From NCBI GenBank assembly GCA_964439215.1, contig CAYTNY010000001.1, positions 1-64,000 of the forward strand: 64,000 nt of DNA. Direction: 5' to 3'. Under the pieces are notes generated by a model that worked only from the letters and a program-made list of their open reading frames with translations, was not told the DNA's origin and did not search any database. The number at the start of each line of letters is the position of its first letter. Positions within the stretch are counted from its first letter, which is position 1. Of the stretch, positions 52,112-62,681 are shown in pieces. This stretch comes from CAYTNY01 sp964439215. Lineage in GTDB: Bacteria > Oederibacteriota > PGYV01 > CAYTNY01. The position numbers and the translations under genes are program-made.

Positions 52112-52138
52112 AATATAAATTTATAAGGAGAATATCTG

Positions 52139-52714
52139 ATGGACCCTGATCAAAATGTCCTGCTCCTTAATTCTACCTTTGAACCGCTTACTGTTTTGCG
52201 GGGACGCAGGGCTTTAAAACTTATTTTTGAGAGAAAAGCGCACGTTATAGAAGACAGCGGGGTTTTTCTGCATACCGTAAAACACAAACTCAAACTGCCT
52301 TCAGTTGTTCAGCTTATGTATTATGTCAAAAAGCCCTATAAAAAACCCAAATTCTCCAAAAAAGCCATTTTCATAAGGGATAACTTCCGCTGCCAGTACT
52401 GCAGAACATATACATCCAAGCCCACCATTGACCATATAGTTCCCAAAAGCAAGAACGGGCCCTCTGTATGGACAAACGTGGTAACAGCCTGCCACAAATG
52501 CAACAATAAAAAGAGCGACAGAACACTCAAAGAAGCCGGAATGACCCTTTTAAAAAAACCCCGCACTCCTAAGTATATAATAATCCATGGTTTTTCCGGA
52601 ACAAAGAATATAAAGAAATGGGAAAAATACTTCAACCCCGGAGAACAGAAAATATCCAGAAATTATAATTCTCATTTTGAATCCGCTCTGCCCGCACTCG
52701 AGCAGAATGCCTGA
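52139..52714 (+). CDS. HNH endonuclease family protein
   Basis: A 191-residue protein of the chromosomal HNH family with an N-terminal NSTFEPLTVLRGRRALKLIFERKAHV domain (about 11-36). The zinc/HNH core is FRCQYC, then TIDHIVPKSKNGP (catalytic His), then TACHKCNNKKSDRT. It is a widespread stand-alone gene in diderms with unknown physiological role. There are no restriction or phage genes around it, so I see no defence-island context. The TTGAAC/TAAAAT promoter is its own. Confidence 0.88.
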   Translation: MDPDQNVLLLNSTFEPLTVLRGRRALKLIFERKAHVIEDSGVFLHTVKHKLKLPSVVQLMYYVKKPYKKPKFSKKAIFIRDNFRCQYCRTYTSKPTIDHIVPKSKNGPSVWTNVVTACHKCNNKKSDRTLKEAGMTLLKKPRTPKYIIIHGFSGTKNIKKWEKYFNPGEQKISRNYNSHFESALPALEQNA

Positions 52715-52733
52715 ATATACCCTCTGACCCCTC

Positions 52734-53588
52734 TTAAAACTCTGTCATAAAATCGCCGGGATTTACAGGTTCTTTAAACACATTCATCTGCCAGTGCAGA
52801 TGCGGGCCCGTGGATATTCCGGTGCTTCCTACGGCGCCTATTATATCGCCTTTTTTTACCACAACATCCTTATCCACATATATTTCGCTCATGTGTTCGT
52901 ACAGAGAATAAACACCGCCGCCATGGTCTATAACAATGGTTTTTCCGTGCCCCTTCATATCTTCGGCCAGTTTCACCGTTCCGTTGTTTGCTGCTTTTAT
53001 CTCTGTTCCGGAAGGAGACGCAAGGTCCATTCCCTTGTGCCGCCATCCCACCGAACCGTCATCATATACTCGTTTTTTTCCAAACGGACTGGAAAGCCTT
53101 CCCGTAACAGGCCTTAAAAAAGGAAAATCAAATTTCACCGGCGTTATTTCATCCTGCGCCTCTGATATGCGGATATTTTCCTCCCTCAGATATTTGCCGA
53201 GGGAAAAAACCTTTCCCCCTGTCTGTATAAGTGATTCTTCGCTTTTCATCGGGCGTATATTGATATATTCTTTTTTTTCGGTCTTTCCGCCTTCAGAGGA
53301 AAAATACCTTACTTTCATGACTTTTCTTCCCTGTGTCCCGAGCGGAACAGGCACAACTGCCATATATATATACTCACGGGATACCGGTTCATATTTCCTG
53401 AAAAAAACAGGATATTTTTCTTCCATAAATCTGATCTCCGACGCTTTTAAAGGCGCTTCAACACCGATCTTCACCTTTACAACTCCGCCTTCTTTCACTG
53501 TGTTTGTATCCAGCATTACATATCCCGGATAAACAGACATCGGAAAAAGCAGGATCAAAAGAAACAATGCGTGTGTTTTTATCTTCAT
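52734..53588 (-). CDS. M23 family metallopeptidase (LytM domain)
   Basis: Secreted peptidoglycan peptidase. Signal peptide at 1-22, an N-terminal beta domain (about 25-110), then the LytM domain. Zinc ligands are visible: His and Asp in WRHKGMDLASPSG and His in GPHLHWQMN, with the catalytic-site LYEHMS. GSTGISTGPHLHW is canonical, so the enzyme should be active. It starts right after pyrD and may be read through from the pyr operon. The convergent HNH gene ends 19 nt away. Confidence 0.92.
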   Translation of the reverse strand: MKIKTHALFLLILLFPMSVYPGYVMLDTNTVKEGGVVKVKIGVEAPLKASEIRFMEEKYPVFFRKYEPVSREYIYMAVVPVPLGTQGRKVMKVRYFSSEGGKTEKKEYINIRPMKSEESLIQTGGKVFSLGKYLREENIRISEAQDEITPVKFDFPFLRPVTGRLSSPFGKKRVYDDGSVGWRHKGMDLASPSGTEIKAANNGTVKLAEDMKGHGKTIVIDHGGGVYSLYEHMSEIYVDKDVVVKKGDIIGAVGSTGISTGPHLHWQMNVFKEPVNPGDFMTEF

Positions 53589-53589
53589 A

Positions 53590-54501
53590 TTAATACTTCA
53601 GACTCCCTCTTATCCTGTTCATGCTTTTTATTCCTTTCTTTAACATATATTCTTCTATCCCTGATATTGTTTTTTCACAGCTGCACGGGTCAACAAAATT
53701 CGCGGTGCCTATCTGGACAGCCGATGCTCCGGCAATTATAAATTCAAGAGCGTCTTCGGCGCACATTATACCGCCTATGCCTATAACCGGTATCTTTACT
53801 TTTTTTGAAACCTTATGCACCATAGCCAGCGCAACAGGTTTTACCGCGGGCCCTGACAGCCCGCCAAAAACATTTGCTATATGAGGCTTTCTTTTTTCAA
53901 CATCAACAGACATACCCACAAGGGTATTTATAAGCGAGACCGCGTCAGCTCCGTGATCAGAGCACACAGCGGCCATTTCCTCTATATTTCCCGTATTCGG
54001 AGACAGTTTAACTATTACGGTTTTATCATATACTTTTTTTATATCTTTCAGCATTTTTTTTACAGCTGTTTTGTCCGCCGCAAACTGAAGCCCTCCTTTT
54101 TTTACGTTCGGGCAGGATATGTTTATTTCAATACCCGCTGTTTCCGTATGATTCAGGCGCCGCGCTGCATCCGTGTATTCACTGACATTTGTGCCGTAAA
54201 TATTCGCTATAACAGGTGTGTCGTATTTTTTAAGCAGCGGAAGTTTTTCGGAGATGAATTTTTCAACTCCTATATTCTGCAGTCCGATGGCGTTTATGAT
54301 CCCGGCCGGCGTTTCAACAAGCCTTTGGGGCCTGTTTCCCTTCACGGGTTTTACTGACATGCCTTTTACAACGATTGCGCCCAGCCTGTTCAGATCAAAA
54401 AAATTCTCAAATTCAAGACCATAACCGAAAGTTCCGGAAGCCGTCATAACAGGATTTTTCAGCCTGAGCTTTCCTATTTTTACTCTTGCGCTGAAGCTCA
54501 T
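53590..54501 (-). CDS. pyrD: Dihydroorotate dehydrogenase, catalytic subunit (class 1B)
   Basis: Oxidises dihydroorotate to orotate using FMN and, through PyrK, NAD. The motifs VKIGKLRLKNPVMTASGTFGYG, KGMSVKPVKGNRPQRLVETPAGIINAIGLQN and the active-site Cys in INISCPNVKKGGLQF identify class 1B. I place the start at ATG 54501, with GGAGG 5 nt upstream and a protein start matching the family. An ATG 12 codons earlier would overlap pyrK. The last pyrimidine gene of the operon. Confidence 0.94.
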   Translation of the reverse strand: MSFSARVKIGKLRLKNPVMTASGTFGYGLEFENFFDLNRLGAIVVKGMSVKPVKGNRPQRLVETPAGIINAIGLQNIGVEKFISEKLPLLKKYDTPVIANIYGTNVSEYTDAARRLNHTETAGIEINISCPNVKKGGLQFAADKTAVKKMLKDIKKVYDKTVIVKLSPNTGNIEEMAAVCSDHGADAVSLINTLVGMSVDVEKRKPHIANVFGGLSGPAVKPVALAMVHKVSKKVKIPVIGIGGIMCAEDALEFIIAGASAVQIGTANFVDPCSCEKTISGIEEYMLKKGIKSMNRIRGSLKY

Positions 54502-54523
54502 ACGCTCCTCCGCGGATAAAAGT

Positions 54524-55297
54524 TCAAAACAAAACATCCTTTACATCAAAAACAGGCCCTTCTTTACAGACTCTTTTATATTCAAAATTATCTTTCCTGC
54601 CCACCGCAACCACGCAGCTTATGCAGGCGCCTATTCCGCATCCCATATAAGCCTCAAGCGAAGCAAGCACACGCGTGTTTTTTTCCCTGCGGGCTTCTTT
54701 TCTCACTGCTTTTATCATCCCTTCGGGGCCGCAGGCAAAAACCACGCTGTCCGGTTTCAGTGTTTCCTCCAGCACACGGCCGGCAAGGCCTTTTATTCCG
54801 TACGAACCGTCCTCCGTACAGAATATACATCCCAATTTTTCGAGTTTTTCTTTCATTATTATCATTTCATCCGTCCGGGCGCCCTGAATCAAAGTGAATT
54901 TTATATTTTTCCCTCTTAAATATTCAGCGAGATAATGCACCGATGCCGTGCCCGTGCCTCCGCCCACGAGTATGATATTTTTTTTCAGTGTTTCCGGCTC
55001 AAGGAAATCAAGATAAGAATTTCCCAAAGGCCCTATAAAATCAACCGGATCGTTCTTTTTTTTCTCCGAAAGGATCTCAGTGGCTCTTCCTATAACTTTA
55101 TAAACTATCTCGGCATAATTCTCCCCGGCATCAAACACGGAAAACGGGCGCCTCAAAAGCGGGGCATAGCTGTCCGAAACCCTTATATTTATAAACTGCG
55201 CGGGTTTTGCGCTGAATTTCGCGGCTGTTTTTATCTTCATATGATAAAACCCGGCGCCTGTTTTTCTGTTATATACTGTTTCTGCTTTATGCTTCAA
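54524..55297 (-). CDS. pyrK: Dihydroorotate dehydrogenase electron-transfer subunit
   Basis: FAD and [2Fe-2S] partner of PyrD. The FAD motif is LLRRPFSVFDA (about 48-58), the NAD-binding motif is IILVGGGTGTASVHYLAEYL, and the cluster Cys pattern is MGCGIGACISCVV...RVCKEGPVF near the C-terminus. TTG 55297 has GGAGG 6 nt upstream. Its presence shows that PyrD uses NAD rather than fumarate or quinone. Confidence 0.94.
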   Translation of the reverse strand: MKHKAETVYNRKTGAGFYHMKIKTAAKFSAKPAQFINIRVSDSYAPLLRRPFSVFDAGENYAEIVYKVIGRATEILSEKKKNDPVDFIGPLGNSYLDFLEPETLKKNIILVGGGTGTASVHYLAEYLRGKNIKFTLIQGARTDEMIIMKEKLEKLGCIFCTEDGSYGIKGLAGRVLEETLKPDSVVFACGPEGMIKAVRKEARREKNTRVLASLEAYMGCGIGACISCVVAVGRKDNFEYKRVCKEGPVFDVKDVLF

Positions 55298-55332
55298 ATT
55301 TATCCTCCGGAAAAAAACACACAGAACGAATA

Positions 55333-58300
55333 TTACCGCTGTTTTTTGTAATAATCCTGTATTGATTTCACTTTCATATCTTTTTTCTTTACTGATTCAA
55401 TTGCCGTCACCATTGCCTGCGCTCCGGCCAGGGTCGTGGTAAAAGGCACGCCAAGCGCTATTGCCGTGGTCCTTATAAGATAATCATCCGAACGCGGGCC
55501 CTTGCCTGCAGGGGTATTTATGATAAAGTCTATTTCCTTGTTTTTCAGCGCGTCAATTATATTCGGCCTTCCTTCATTTACCTTGTTTACAATCTTTGCC
55601 TTTATGCCCTGCCGGTTAAGCATATTTGCCGTTCCCTCAGTGGCGATAATACTGAATCCCATGTCCTCAAGTTTTTTAGCGACAAAGGTCATTGTTCTTT
55701 TATCCTTGTTCTTTACGCTGATAAAAACCGTTCCTGACAAAGGCAGTTTCTGCCCTGCCGCAAGCTGCGCCTTATAAAACGCGTGCCCGAAATCCACATC
55801 TATCCCCATAACCTCACCGGTTGATTTCATTTCGGGCCCGAGTACAGAATCCGCTCCCGGAAACTTGCTGAACGGAAATACCGATTCTTTTATTGCAAAG
55901 TGCCCCATTTCAAGATTTTCTTTTATTTCAAGCTCCTTTATGGTTCTTCCTGCCATAAGTTTTGTCGCGATCTTAACCCACGGCACGCCGGAAGCCTTTG
56001 AAACAAAAGGAACCGTTCTTGAGGCCCTTGGATTTACCTCAAGCACATATACTGTATCATTTTTTACCGCATACTGTGTATTCATCAGCCCTCTTACATC
56101 AAGCTCCAGCGCCAGGGCCCTTGTATGCTTTTTTATTTTTTCAACAATATCGTCCCTTATGGTAAAATGCGGCAGAACACAGGCGGAATCGCCGGAATGT
56201 ATTCCCGCCTCCTCAATATGCTCCATAATACCCGCTATCACAACTTCTCTGCCGTCGCACACGCAGTCCACATCAACCTCAACAGCATCTTCCAGAAACT
56301 TGTCTATCAGCACCGGATGGGTTCCCGACACTTCAAAAGCTTCTTTTATAAAATCATCAAAACCAAAATCATCATAAACGATCTCCATTGCCCTGCCTCC
56401 GAGAACGTAACTCGGCCTCACAAGCACAGGATAGCCTATTCTGTGAACTATTTTTCTTGCTTCTTCAACGTTTTTCGCGGTTCCCGGTTCAGGACAGGGT
56501 ATTCCAAGTTTTTTCAGTATTCTTTCAAACTTTTTTCTGTCCTCCGCCAGGTCAATACTGAGCGGGGACGTACCCATTATCTTTACTTTTTCCTTAAACA
56601 GCGGCATTGAAAGTTTTAAAGGAGTCTGACCGCCGAACTGCACAATAAACCCGGTGTCTTTTCCCTCCTGCCGCGCGATCGCAAGAACATCCTCTTTTGT
56701 CAAAGGCTCAAAATAAAGCTTGTCAGATGTATCATAATCCGTGGATACGGTTTCAGGATTGCAGTTTACCATTGAAACCTCATACCCTTCTTCCCTGAGT
56801 GCGAATACCCCGTGAACACAGCAGTAATCAAATTCTATCCCCTGCCCTATGCGGTTCGGCCCGCCTCCCAGTATCACTGCTTTTTTCTTTTTTGTAACAG
56901 GATTCTCGTTCTCGCTTTCGTAAGTGGAATACAGATACGGAGTGTGGGCCTCAAACTCTCCGCCGCAGGTATCAACCGTTTTATATACCGGCTGCAGTGA
57001 AAGTTTTTTTCTTATCTTTCTTACTGTATCCTCGCTGCTGCCGAATATATGCGCAAGCTGTATGTCCGAATAGCCGTCTTCTTTTGCTTTTTTCAGGGTA
57101 TCCCTGAACGCCGGGGCGTTCTTCATATTTATTCTGCCCTGTTTTTTCCTAAGCCTGTACATTTCCTTTTCAAAATCCGTCATTTCCTTTATCTGCTTTA
57201 AGAACCACGGATCTATTTTTGTTATATCATAACATTCCCGGATGCTCATTCCTTTTTCCAGCGCGTATTTTACATACATGAGCCGTTTGCTGCTCGCGGC
57301 GGGTATTTTCTTTTTCAGCCATTCCATCTGCAGCTTTGAGACATCGCGGTCCTTGCCGTCCGCTCCGAATCCCGCCCTTCCGATTTCCAGCGAACGCATT
57401 GCCTTCTGAAGCGACTCTTTGAATGTCCTGCCGATAGACATAACTTCACCTATGGATTTCATCTGCGTGCCGAGTTCGTCTTTTGTCTCCCTGAACTTTT
57501 CAAAAGTAAACCGCGGAATCTTTGTCACAACATAGTCAATGGTCGGCTCAAAAGACGCCGGCGTATATTTGGTAATATCATTGGGAATCTCATCAAGAGT
57601 ATATCCCACGGCAAGTTTTGCCGCTATCTTGGCGATCGGAAAGCCGGTTGCCTTTGAAGCCAGCGCCGAGGACCTTGATACTCTCGGATTCATTTCTATG
57701 ACAACAAGCCGTCCGTTTTTCGGATCAACTCCAAACTGTATATTGGAGCCGCCCGTGCTTACGCCGATTTCCCTCATTATCGCGAGCGAAGCGGACCTCA
57801 TCAGCTGATATTCTTTATCCGTAAGCGTCTGAGCCGGAGCGACGGTTATTGAGTCGCCCGTATGTATACCCATGGGATCAAAATTCTCTATTGAACATAC
57901 TATTACAACATTATCTTTCAGATCCCGCATCACCTCAAGTTCATATTCTTTCCACCCCAGTATGGACGCCTCCAAAAGCACTTTGTCAACGGGAGAATCC
58001 TGAATTCCGCGCTCAACCTTTTCCTGAAACTCCTGCATATTATAGGCAATGGAGCCGCCTGTTCCTCCAAGCGTGAACGCCGGTCTTATTATAATGGGGA
58101 AATCTATTTTTTCCGCGGCCGCCATAGCTTCCTTCATGTTTTTTACCTGAGCGCTTTTGGGGACATCAAGCCCTATCTTCTGCATTGCTTTTTTAAACTC
58201 GTCCCTGTCTTCGGCTTTTTTAATAGCTTTAAAATCCGCGCCTATTAATTCAACGCCGTATTTTTTGTCATATCCTTTTCTGACAAAATCCATTGCCAGA

Positions 58301-58590
58301 TTCAGCCCTGTCTGCCCGCCGATTGTCGGCAGTATACAGTCAGGACGCTCTTTTTTCACTATTTTCTCAAGAATATCAACGGTGAGCGGTTCTATGTATG
58401 TCGCGTCGGCAAATTCCGGATCTGTCATTATTGTGGCGGGATTTGAGTTCACAAGGACTACCTCATATCCTTCTTCTTTCAGCGCCTTGCAGGCCTGTGT
58501 TCCCGAATAATCAAATTCGCACGCCTGTCCTATTACAATAGGTCCGGAGCCTATCAAAAGTATTTTTTTTATGTCTGTTCTTTTCGGCAT
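55333..58590 (-). CDS. carB: Carbamoyl-phosphate synthase large subunit
   Basis: Makes carbamoyl phosphate for pyrimidines and arginine. Two homologous ATP-grasp halves: the first starts [22 protein letters not shown], the second [22 protein letters not shown] (about residue 565). The oligomerisation domain lies between them. The last about 140 residues are the MGS-like allosteric domain, with [29 protein letters not shown]. The length of 1085 is normal. ATG 58590 has GGAG 7 nt upstream. Confidence 0.97.
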   Translation of the reverse strand: MPKRTDIKKILLIGSGPIVIGQACEFDYSGTQACKALKEEGYEVVLVNSNPATIMTDPEFADATYIEPLTVDILEKIVKKERPDCILPTIGGQTGLNLAMDFVRKGYDKKYGVELIGADFKAIKKAEDRDEFKKAMQKIGLDVPKSAQVKNMKEAMAAAEKIDFPIIIRPAFTLGGTGGSIAYNMQEFQEKVERGIQDSPVDKVLLEASILGWKEYELEVMRDLKDNVVIVCSIENFDPMGIHTGDSITVAPAQTLTDKEYQLMRSASLAIMREIGVSTGGSNIQFGVDPKNGRLVVIEMNPRVSRSSALASKATGFPIAKIAAKLAVGYTLDEIPNDITKYTPASFEPTIDYVVTKIPRFTFEKFRETKDELGTQMKSIGEVMSIGRTFKESLQKAMRSLEIGRAGFGADGKDRDVSKLQMEWLKKKIPAASSKRLMYVKYALEKGMSIRECYDITKIDPWFLKQIKEMTDFEKEMYRLRKKQGRINMKNAPAFRDTLKKAKEDGYSDIQLAHIFGSSEDTVRKIRKKLSLQPVYKTVDTCGGEFEAHTPYLYSTYESENENPVTKKKKAVILGGGPNRIGQGIEFDYCCVHGVFALREEGYEVSMVNCNPETVSTDYDTSDKLYFEPLTKEDVLAIARQEGKDTGFIVQFGGQTPLKLSMPLFKEKVKIMGTSPLSIDLAEDRKKFERILKKLGIPCPEPGTAKNVEEARKIVHRIGYPVLVRPSYVLGGRAMEIVYDDFGFDDFIKEAFEVSGTHPVLIDKFLEDAVEVDVDCVCDGREVVIAGIMEHIEEAGIHSGDSACVLPHFTIRDDIVEKIKKHTRALALELDVRGLMNTQYAVKNDTVYVLEVNPRASRTVPFVSKASGVPWVKIATKLMAGRTIKELEIKENLEMGHFAIKESVFPFSKFPGADSVLGPEMKSTGEVMGIDVDFGHAFYKAQLAAGQKLPLSGTVFISVKNKDKRTMTFVAKKLEDMGFSIIATEGTANMLNRQGIKAKIVNKVNEGRPNIIDALKNKEIDFIINTPAGKGPRSDDYLIRTTAIALGVPFTTTLAGAQAMVTAIESVKKKDMKVKSIQDYYKKQR

Positions 58591-58609
58591 ATTTTTCTCC
58601 TTTTATCTT

Positions 58610-59821
58610 TTAATTCTTCTTTTTTTTCGCGGTTTTCCCCGGGCTGTGTCCTGCTGTTTTCCGGGCTTTCTTTTCCTGCCTCATATAATCGGCAAATCTA
58701 TCAAATATGTTTTTATGGTCATGCGGGCCCGCCGATGCTTCAGGATGATTCTGTATGGCAAAGCATTTTAATTTTTTAACCTCAATGCCTTCCACCGTAC
58801 CGTCATTCAGGTTTGTATGCGTAACCTCCACCTTATGCGGGGAGCCTTTCAGCGAATCCATATCCGTGGCAAAACCATGATTCTGCACGGTTATGTCTAT
58901 CCTGCCGGTCTTATTATCCCTGACAGGATGATTGGCCCCTCTATGCCCGAATTTCAGCTTATATGTCCTGCCGCCGAGCGCCAGCGACATAAGCTGGCTC
59001 CCGAAACATATTCCAAACATGGGTTTTTTTCCGAGAAGTTTTTTTATTTCCTCAACCAGATAAGGAACCGCAGCCGGGTCCCCCGGACCGTTGGAAATAA
59101 ATATCCCATCGGGCTTAAGCTCCATTATACGCTCTGCTTTTGCGGTTATGGGCACTACCGTGATCTTACAATTGAGCTCCGTCAGTATTCTTAAGATCGT
59201 ATGCTTTATGCCGCAGTCAACCGCAACCACATGGAATTTATCTTTGTTCTTCCACATTTTCAGATAATCTTTCTCATTTCTCATTATATCAAGAACCTTA
59301 AGGCCTTTGGCTTCGGGCCATCTGTATTCTTTTTTCACGGATACACCCTTTGCAAGGTCCCTTCCCTCAAGAGGCTCGGATGCTTTCACTTTTTTCAGCA
59401 GCGACTTTTTATCCGTATCCTTTGCCGAAAGCACGCTTTTCATCGCGCCGTTGTTCCTTATATGCCTGACAAGCTTCCTTGTATCAATGCCCTCAATGGC
59501 AGGAATCTTGTTTTTTATCAGATAATCAATAAAACTCATTTCACTTCTCCAGTTGGAAGCTATCTTGCTCATGTTTTTCACGACAAATCCTTCCGCCTGC
59601 GGTCTGTTTGACTCCGAGTCATAACGGTTCACTCCGCAGTTTCCTATTTCGGTATAGGTCATTGCCACAATCTGCCCTTTATAAGAAGGATCCGTGATTA
59701 TTTCCTGATAACCCGTCATGGAAGTATTAAAAACTATTTCACCATAAGCTTCCCCGGAATACCCGGCGGAAACACCTTCAAAACAGGCGCCGTCTTCCAG
59801 CATAAGCATTGCTTTTTTCAT
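58610..59821 (-). CDS. carA: Carbamoyl-phosphate synthase small subunit
   Basis: Glutaminase subunit that passes ammonia to CarB. The N-terminal domain starts KKAMLMLEDGACFEGVSAG. The glutaminase nucleophile Cys is in MFGICFGSQLMSLALGG; the usual GICLGHQ is GICFGSQ here. His and Glu of the triad lie in FAIQNHPEASAGPHD. I choose ATG 59821 with AAGGAG 8 nt upstream, which removes an 18-codon extension overlapping pyrC. The last about 20 residues are Lys-rich (KTAKKKKN). Confidence 0.95.
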   Translation of the reverse strand: MKKAMLMLEDGACFEGVSAGYSGEAYGEIVFNTSMTGYQEIITDPSYKGQIVAMTYTEIGNCGVNRYDSESNRPQAEGFVVKNMSKIASNWRSEMSFIDYLIKNKIPAIEGIDTRKLVRHIRNNGAMKSVLSAKDTDKKSLLKKVKASEPLEGRDLAKGVSVKKEYRWPEAKGLKVLDIMRNEKDYLKMWKNKDKFHVVAVDCGIKHTILRILTELNCKITVVPITAKAERIMELKPDGIFISNGPGDPAAVPYLVEEIKKLLGKKPMFGICFGSQLMSLALGGRTYKLKFGHRGANHPVRDNKTGRIDITVQNHGFATDMDSLKGSPHKVEVTHTNLNDGTVEGIEVKKLKCFAIQNHPEASAGPHDHKNIFDRFADYMRQEKKARKTAGHSPGKTAKKKKN

Positions 59822-59855
59822 ATTTGTCTCCTTTTTAATTATATGAGTATGCTTT

Positions 59856-61145
59856 TCAGCACTTTTCCTGTGCATTGCCTGTAACTGCTTTGCCGTTCTT
59901 TATAACTGTTTCTATTTTGCCGTGAAGCCTGCTTCCGATAAACGGGGAGTTGGTTGACTTTGATTCAAAGAAATCATTTGTGATTTCAACCTCCGCGTCA
60001 ATGTCAGCTATCACAATATCGGCGTCCGAGCCTTCCGACAGGCTGCCCGCGTTTATTCCCAGTATCTTCGCTGGGTTCACGCACATTTTTTCAACAAGAG
60101 CGCTTATCGTAAGCGTTTGTGTTCTTACAAGATACTCAATTGCCAGAGGAAACGCGGTCTCAAGCCCGATCATTCCCGGAGCAGCCATACGAAACTCCAC
60201 ATTTTTGTCAAGCTCGGCGTGGGGCGCGTGGTCAGTGGCAATAACATCTATGGTGCCGTCTTTGAGCCCTTTTATCACGGCTTTTACATCCTCTTTTGAC
60301 CTCAGCGGCGGCTTGACCTTAAAATTCGTGTCATATCCCGCGAGCATTGAGTCATCAAGCGAAAAATGGTGGGGCGCGGCCTCGGCAGTCACCTTTACCC
60401 CCTGTTTTTTCGCCCATCTCACAAGTTCTACGGCACCTTTGGTGGAAATATGCTGTATGTGTATCTTTGCGTCCATCTCTTTGGCTGTCATTATATCCCG
60501 CGCAGCTATCACATCCTCGGCGCAGGCAGGCTCGCCTTTTAACCCAAAAATCGTGGAATAATATCCCTCGTTCATCTCCGCTTCCGCGGTAAGCGCAAGG
60601 TCCTCGCAATGCTCCATAAGGGGTATGTCAAACATCTTACAGTATTCAAGGGCGCGCCTTAAAAGTTCGGAATTCTTAACAGGCGACCCGTCGTCGGTAA
60701 CCGCAACTGCCCCGGCTTTCACAAGCTCGCCTATGGGCGCAAGCTCTTCGCCTGCCCGGCCTTTTGTTACTGTCCCGGCAACAAGCACATCTATACAGCC
60801 TTCTTTGCCTGCTTTCATATTTATAAACTCAACCATTGCCTGATTATCTATCGGTGGCTGGGTATTTGGCATACATACAACTTTTGTAAAACCGCCCTTT
60901 GCCGCGGCTTTTGTGCCTGTCTCAATGGTTTCCTTGTACTCGTATCCCGGCTCCCTGAGATGAACGTGCAGGTCAATAAAACCGGGCATAACATATTTGC
61001 CGCCCGCGTCTATTATTTTCGCGTCCCTTTCCGAAATGCTTTTTCCTGTTTTGGCTATCACTCCGCCTGAAACCAGTATGTCCATTTTCCCGTTTATGCC
61101 GTTTGCCGGGTCCACAACCGTTCCGTTTTTAATTAATAATTTCAT
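59856..61145 (-). CDS. pyrC: Dihydroorotase (class I)
   Basis: Zinc amidohydrolase that closes carbamoyl-aspartate to dihydroorotate. The metal ligands His60 and His62 are in GFIDLHVHLREPG. CMPNTQPPIDNQAMVE, IHIQHISTKGAVELV, TAEAAPHHFSLDD and IATDHAPHAELDK are class I motifs. ATG 61145 lies inside the pyrB end (17-nt overlap). 429 residues, normal. Confidence 0.96.
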   Translation of the reverse strand: MKLLIKNGTVVDPANGINGKMDILVSGGVIAKTGKSISERDAKIIDAGGKYVMPGFIDLHVHLREPGYEYKETIETGTKAAAKGGFTKVVCMPNTQPPIDNQAMVEFINMKAGKEGCIDVLVAGTVTKGRAGEELAPIGELVKAGAVAVTDDGSPVKNSELLRRALEYCKMFDIPLMEHCEDLALTAEAEMNEGYYSTIFGLKGEPACAEDVIAARDIMTAKEMDAKIHIQHISTKGAVELVRWAKKQGVKVTAEAAPHHFSLDDSMLAGYDTNFKVKPPLRSKEDVKAVIKGLKDGTIDVIATDHAPHAELDKNVEFRMAAPGMIGLETAFPLAIEYLVRTQTLTISALVEKMCVNPAKILGINAGSLSEGSDADIVIADIDAEVEITNDFFESKSTNSPFIGSRLHGKIETVIKNGKAVTGNAQEKC

Positions 61146-62061
61146 CTTTTTTGCCTCCCCCGAGAAGATAAAGAACAGCCATTCTCACGGCCACTCCGTT
61201 TGTAACCTGCTCTTCTATGACCGACTGCGGCCCGTCCGCGACTGACGGCGATATTTCTATGCCCCTGTTCATCGGGCCCGGGTGCAGGACAAGGCAGTCT
61301 TCTTTCGCGTATTTCAGTTTTTTGCTGTCAATTCCGAAAAGCATCGCGTACTCCCTTAAAGTCGGAAACATATTTTTTTTCTGTCTTTCAAGCTGCATCC
61401 TGAGTATGTTTATGACATCAACGTCTTTAAGCCCTTCTTTAATATCAGTGTACACATCAACCCCCATTTTATGTATGTCTCTCGGTATCAGCGTTGACGG
61501 GCCCACAACCCTCACATTCGCGCCGAGTTTTTTCAGCCCCCATATGTTTGAACGGGCGACGCGCGAGTGAAGTATGTCCCCGACTATGGCAACATTCAGC
61601 CCTTTTATGTCTGCCTTTTTTTCCTGTATTGAAAACATATCCAAAAGCGCCTGGGTCGGATGCTCGTGCATCCCGTCCCCCGCGTTTATCACCGAGGATT
61701 TTATGTTTTTGGACAGAAAAAGCGGAACACCCGACATTGAGTGCCTTATTATCACCATATCTATCTGCATCGCCTCCACGGTGCGCAGGGTATCAAGAAG
61801 CGTCTCGCCCTTTGCCACCGCTGAAGTTGACATCTGCATATTCACGACATCAGCGGAGAGCCGCTTGGCCGCAAGCTCAAAAGAGGTCCTTGTCCTTGTG
61901 GACGGCTCAAAAAACATATTCACTATTGTCCTGCCCTTGAGAGCCGGCACCTTTTTTATCGGCCTTAAAATAACTTCTTTAAAATTCTTTGCCAGCTTAA
62001 GTATTGACTCAATATCCTCTTTTGAAACATCTTCCAGCCCTATCAGGTGTTTGAAACCCAT
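61129..62061 (-). CDS. pyrB: Aspartate carbamoyltransferase catalytic subunit
   Basis: Forms carbamoyl-aspartate. The carbamoyl-phosphate site STRTRT is at residues 54-59 (FFEPSTRTRTSFELAAKRL). INAGDGMHEHPTQALLDMFS and the aspartate-loop region follow. 310 residues. No pyrI regulatory subunit is present, so the enzyme is probably the PyrB trimer type, controlled through PyrR at the transcription level. Confidence 0.96.
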   Translation of the reverse strand: MGFKHLIGLEDVSKEDIESILKLAKNFKEVILRPIKKVPALKGRTIVNMFFEPSTRTRTSFELAAKRLSADVVNMQMSTSAVAKGETLLDTLRTVEAMQIDMVIIRHSMSGVPLFLSKNIKSSVINAGDGMHEHPTQALLDMFSIQEKKADIKGLNVAIVGDILHSRVARSNIWGLKKLGANVRVVGPSTLIPRDIHKMGVDVYTDIKEGLKDVDVINILRMQLERQKKNMFPTLREYAMLFGIDSKKLKYAKEDCLVLHPGPMNRGIEISPSVADGPQSVIEEQVTNGVAVRMAVLYLLGGGKKDEIIN

Positions 62062-62079
62062 ATCCGCCTCCGTATCATA

Positions 62080-62619
62080 TTATAACTTTTCCGCAAGAAG
62101 AACCTTGTTTTCGCCTTCAAGCCTGAAAACTATCTCTTCCTCCGCGCTTGTCGGGACATTCTTTCCCGCGTAATTCGCCTGTATGGGAAGCTCCCGGTGC
62201 CCGCGGTCAACAAGAACGGCAAGCTGTATTGTTTTCGGCCTGCCCTGTTCTATAACCACATCCATCGCGGCCCTTGCTGTCCTGCCCGTGTAAAGAACAT
62301 CGTCAACCAGTATTATGTCTTTGCCGTCCACTTTGAAATTAAGCTCGGTTTCGTTTACTTCGATATGACTCGTAATATCATAATCGTCCCTGTAAAAGGT
62401 TATGTCAACAGCGCCCACAGGAACGTCCTTGTTTTCTATTTTTTTGATGTTTTCGGCTATTCTTTCCGCGAGTATATCGCCTCTTTTCTTTATGCCGACA
62501 ATGGCAAGATTCTCCGCGCCTCTGTTTTTTTCAAGGATTTCGTGGGAAATACGGGTAAGAGCGCGGCTGATTGATTCCGCGTCAAGGATCTCGGATTTGA
62601 TTTTAATTTCTTCTTCCAT
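62080..62619 (-). CDS. pyrR: Bifunctional pyr operon regulator/uracil phosphoribosyltransferase PyrR
   Basis: RNA-binding attenuation protein of pyrimidine operons; many members also have UPRTase activity. The PRPP-binding loop IILVDDVLYTGRT is at residues 102-114, and LTRISHEILEKN, VGIKKRGDILAERI and VLVDRGHRELPIQANYAGKNVPTS match the family. I use ATG 62619 (180 residues) with GGAG about 8 nt upstream. A longer in-frame start would lie in the terminator. First gene of its own regulated operon. Confidence 0.94.
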   Translation of the reverse strand: MEEEIKIKSEILDAESISRALTRISHEILEKNRGAENLAIVGIKKRGDILAERIAENIKKIENKDVPVGAVDITFYRDDYDITSHIEVNETELNFKVDGKDIILVDDVLYTGRTARAAMDVVIEQGRPKTIQLAVLVDRGHRELPIQANYAGKNVPTSAEEEIVFRLEGENKVLLAEKL

Positions 62620-62681
62620 TTTAAGCTCTCCGTTTTCACGGATGCCCTCTGTTTTTCTCCGCGGCGAAAAAGGCGTCAAAC

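Larger units (their letters stand above)
51811..52138. other. 328-nt divergent promoter region bamA/HNH
   Basis: It contains the minus-strand bamA promoter and the plus-strand HNH-gene promoter (listed separately). The middle (about 51890-52080) shows no repeat, hairpin with U-run or open frame that I can support. Confidence 0.6.

Noticed and set aside
54502..54537. 12-codon extension of PyrD overlapping PyrK
   Set aside because: The downstream ATG 54501 has GGAGG at short spacing and matches the family start.
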